DNA of 13,296 nucleotides, from NCBI GenBank assembly GCA_947589525.1, contig CANQAW010000026.1, positions 1 to 13,296 of the forward strand, read 5' to 3'. Below are positions 12,640 through 13,296 of the stretch, piece by piece (the stretch's first letter is position 1; each line of letters opens with the position of its first letter). The DNA comes from Candidatus Gastranaerophilales bacterium. Its GTDB lineage: Bacteria; Cyanobacteriota; Vampirovibrionia; Gastranaerophilales; Gastranaerophilaceae. The notes beneath the pieces are model-generated. The model made no database searches and was not told the origin of the DNA. It saw only the letters and a list, made by a program, of their open reading frames with translations. The position numbers and the translations under genes were made by a program.

Positions 12640-13296
12640 ATGATAAAAAGAATTAAAATATTTTTATCTGTTATATTTTTATTTTTGCTTTTTTCTTGTG
12701 CAAATGCTCAAGATATTGTAATAGATGAGAAAATTTCAAAAGAGCTAAAAACCGCAATTTCTGAAATATACGGCGTTGATAAAACGCAGGAAATTTACGA
12801 TAAAGTTATTGATTTAGCGCAAAAAGCAATCTCTCAAAGAGATGAAACTTTAATTGAACAGGATAAAACACGTACATCCGATTGGTATAAAAATGAAATT
12901 ATTTATATGTTTTATGTTGACCAGTTTGGAGTTGTAAAGCCCGATAAAAAGAACACTTTTAAAGATACCGCATTGATGTTTGATTATCTTGAGGATTTAG
13001 GCGTTACAACCTTATATATGCTTCCTTTTGCGGATAGCCCGATGGAAGATGCGGGTTTTGACGTTAAAAATCCGAGAAATATAAGGAGAGATTTAGGCGG
13101 AACAAAAGAGTTTCAGGATTTTGTTAAGGAAGCCAAAAAAAGAGGCTTTAAAATCAAAGCTGACCTTGTTTTAAATCATCTATCCCAAGAACACGAATGG
13201 TTTAAAAAACTTGAAGCAGGGGATGAAAGTGCGCTTGAATATTTTATTTATAAAGAAAAAATGCCCGAATATATCAAATACCAAGACGATAAACTG
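12640..13296 (+). CDS. Exported GH13 alpha-amylase-family glycosidase, N-terminal part (runs off the right edge)
   Basis: 219 codons are present, open at the edge. Residues 1-23 are a Sec signal (MIKRIK, hydrophobic core, CANA), cut either after ANA (AxA site) or as a lipoprotein at Cys20 (LFSC, an imperfect lipobox). A helical segment (~25-78) of unknown role precedes the catalytic barrel. The barrel begins at WYKNEIIYMFYVDQF (82-96) and continues with YLEDLGVTTLYMLPFADSP (116-134). GFDVKNPRNIRRDLGGTKEF (139-158) is next. Conserved region I is ADLVLNHLSQEHEWF (174-188), with the D175/N179/H180 of GH13. The HLSxEHEWF style is seen in trehalose synthase, amylosucrase and oligo-1,6-glucosidase relatives. 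The nucleophile and acid/base residues are outside the window, so exact activity cannot be told. Likely periplasmic or surface breakdown of alpha-glucans. It appears to be leaderless. Confidence 0.88.
   Translation, partial: MIKRIKIFLSVIFLFLLFSCANAQDIVIDEKISKELKTAISEIYGVDKTQEIYDKVIDLAQKAISQRDETLIEQDKTRTSDWYKNEIIYMFYVDQFGVVKPDKKNTFKDTALMFDYLEDLGVTTLYMLPFADSPMEDAGFDVKNPRNIRRDLGGTKEFQDFVKEAKKRGFKIKADLVLNHLSQEHEWFKKLEAGDESALEYFIYKEKMPEYIKYQDDKL

Noticed and set aside
1..13296. CRISPR arrays, tRNA or rRNA genes, insertion sequences, phage genes
   Set aside because: No spaced direct repeats, cloverleaf-like segments, transposase or phage proteins were seen; composition is uniform across the window.

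Overview
The window is AT-rich chromosomal DNA from a flagellated bacterium with a Gram-negative type envelope. The evidence is a Gram-negative style flgF-flgG-flgA run, a FabI-type enoyl reductase, and an exported GH13 enzyme. The very low GC, the FabI active-site sequence and the 450-residue membrane protein starting with an 'SFTSK'-type tail suggest a non-photosynthetic relative of Cyanobacteria (Vampirovibrionia/Melainabacteria, Gastranaerophilales-like). That placement is an inference from recall, not from a search. No mobile element, CRISPR array, tRNA or rRNA is visible.

Layout. (1) 1-2746, minus strand: a flagellar rod/P-ring operon read as lytic transglycosylase, flgF, flgG, then flgA, which runs off the left edge. 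Genes overlap by 4 nt or are 17-18 nt apart. The transglycosylase is most likely a rod-associated peptidoglycan hydrolase that opens the wall for the rod. (2) 2948-4597, plus strand: a small soluble histidine-kinase-like protein with a degenerate ATP-binding domain, then a sigma-70 family factor whose promoter contains a perfect inverted repeat. (3) 4598-6157, plus strand: a -35/-10 pair, a methionine-rich 28-residue ORF and a perfect 30-nt palindromic terminator. One terminator arm can also pair with the small ORF. A 450-residue membrane protein of unknown function follows 20 nt downstream. (4) 6177-7659, minus strand: a compact operon of a 54-aa protein, a 167-aa protein and PrmC (release-factor glutamine methyltransferase). 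(5) 7841-9466, plus strand: a PIG-L/LmbE-fold protein that has lost its metal-binding residues, then fabI, ending in a bidirectional terminator. (6) 9510-12563, minus strand: a 1017-residue UvrD-type helicase fused to an iron-sulfur PD-(D/E)XK nuclease, probably for DNA break repair. (7) 12640-end, plus strand: the start of an exported GH13 alpha-amylase-family enzyme.

The most interesting points are these. There is an attenuator-like leader upstream of the 450-aa gene. Several genes have a -10 box exactly 6 nt before the ATG and no Shine-Dalgarno, which is the geometry of leaderless mRNA. Two proteins keep the fold of an enzyme family but lack its catalytic residues: the kinase-like protein next to the sigma gene, and the PIG-L-like protein next to fabI.
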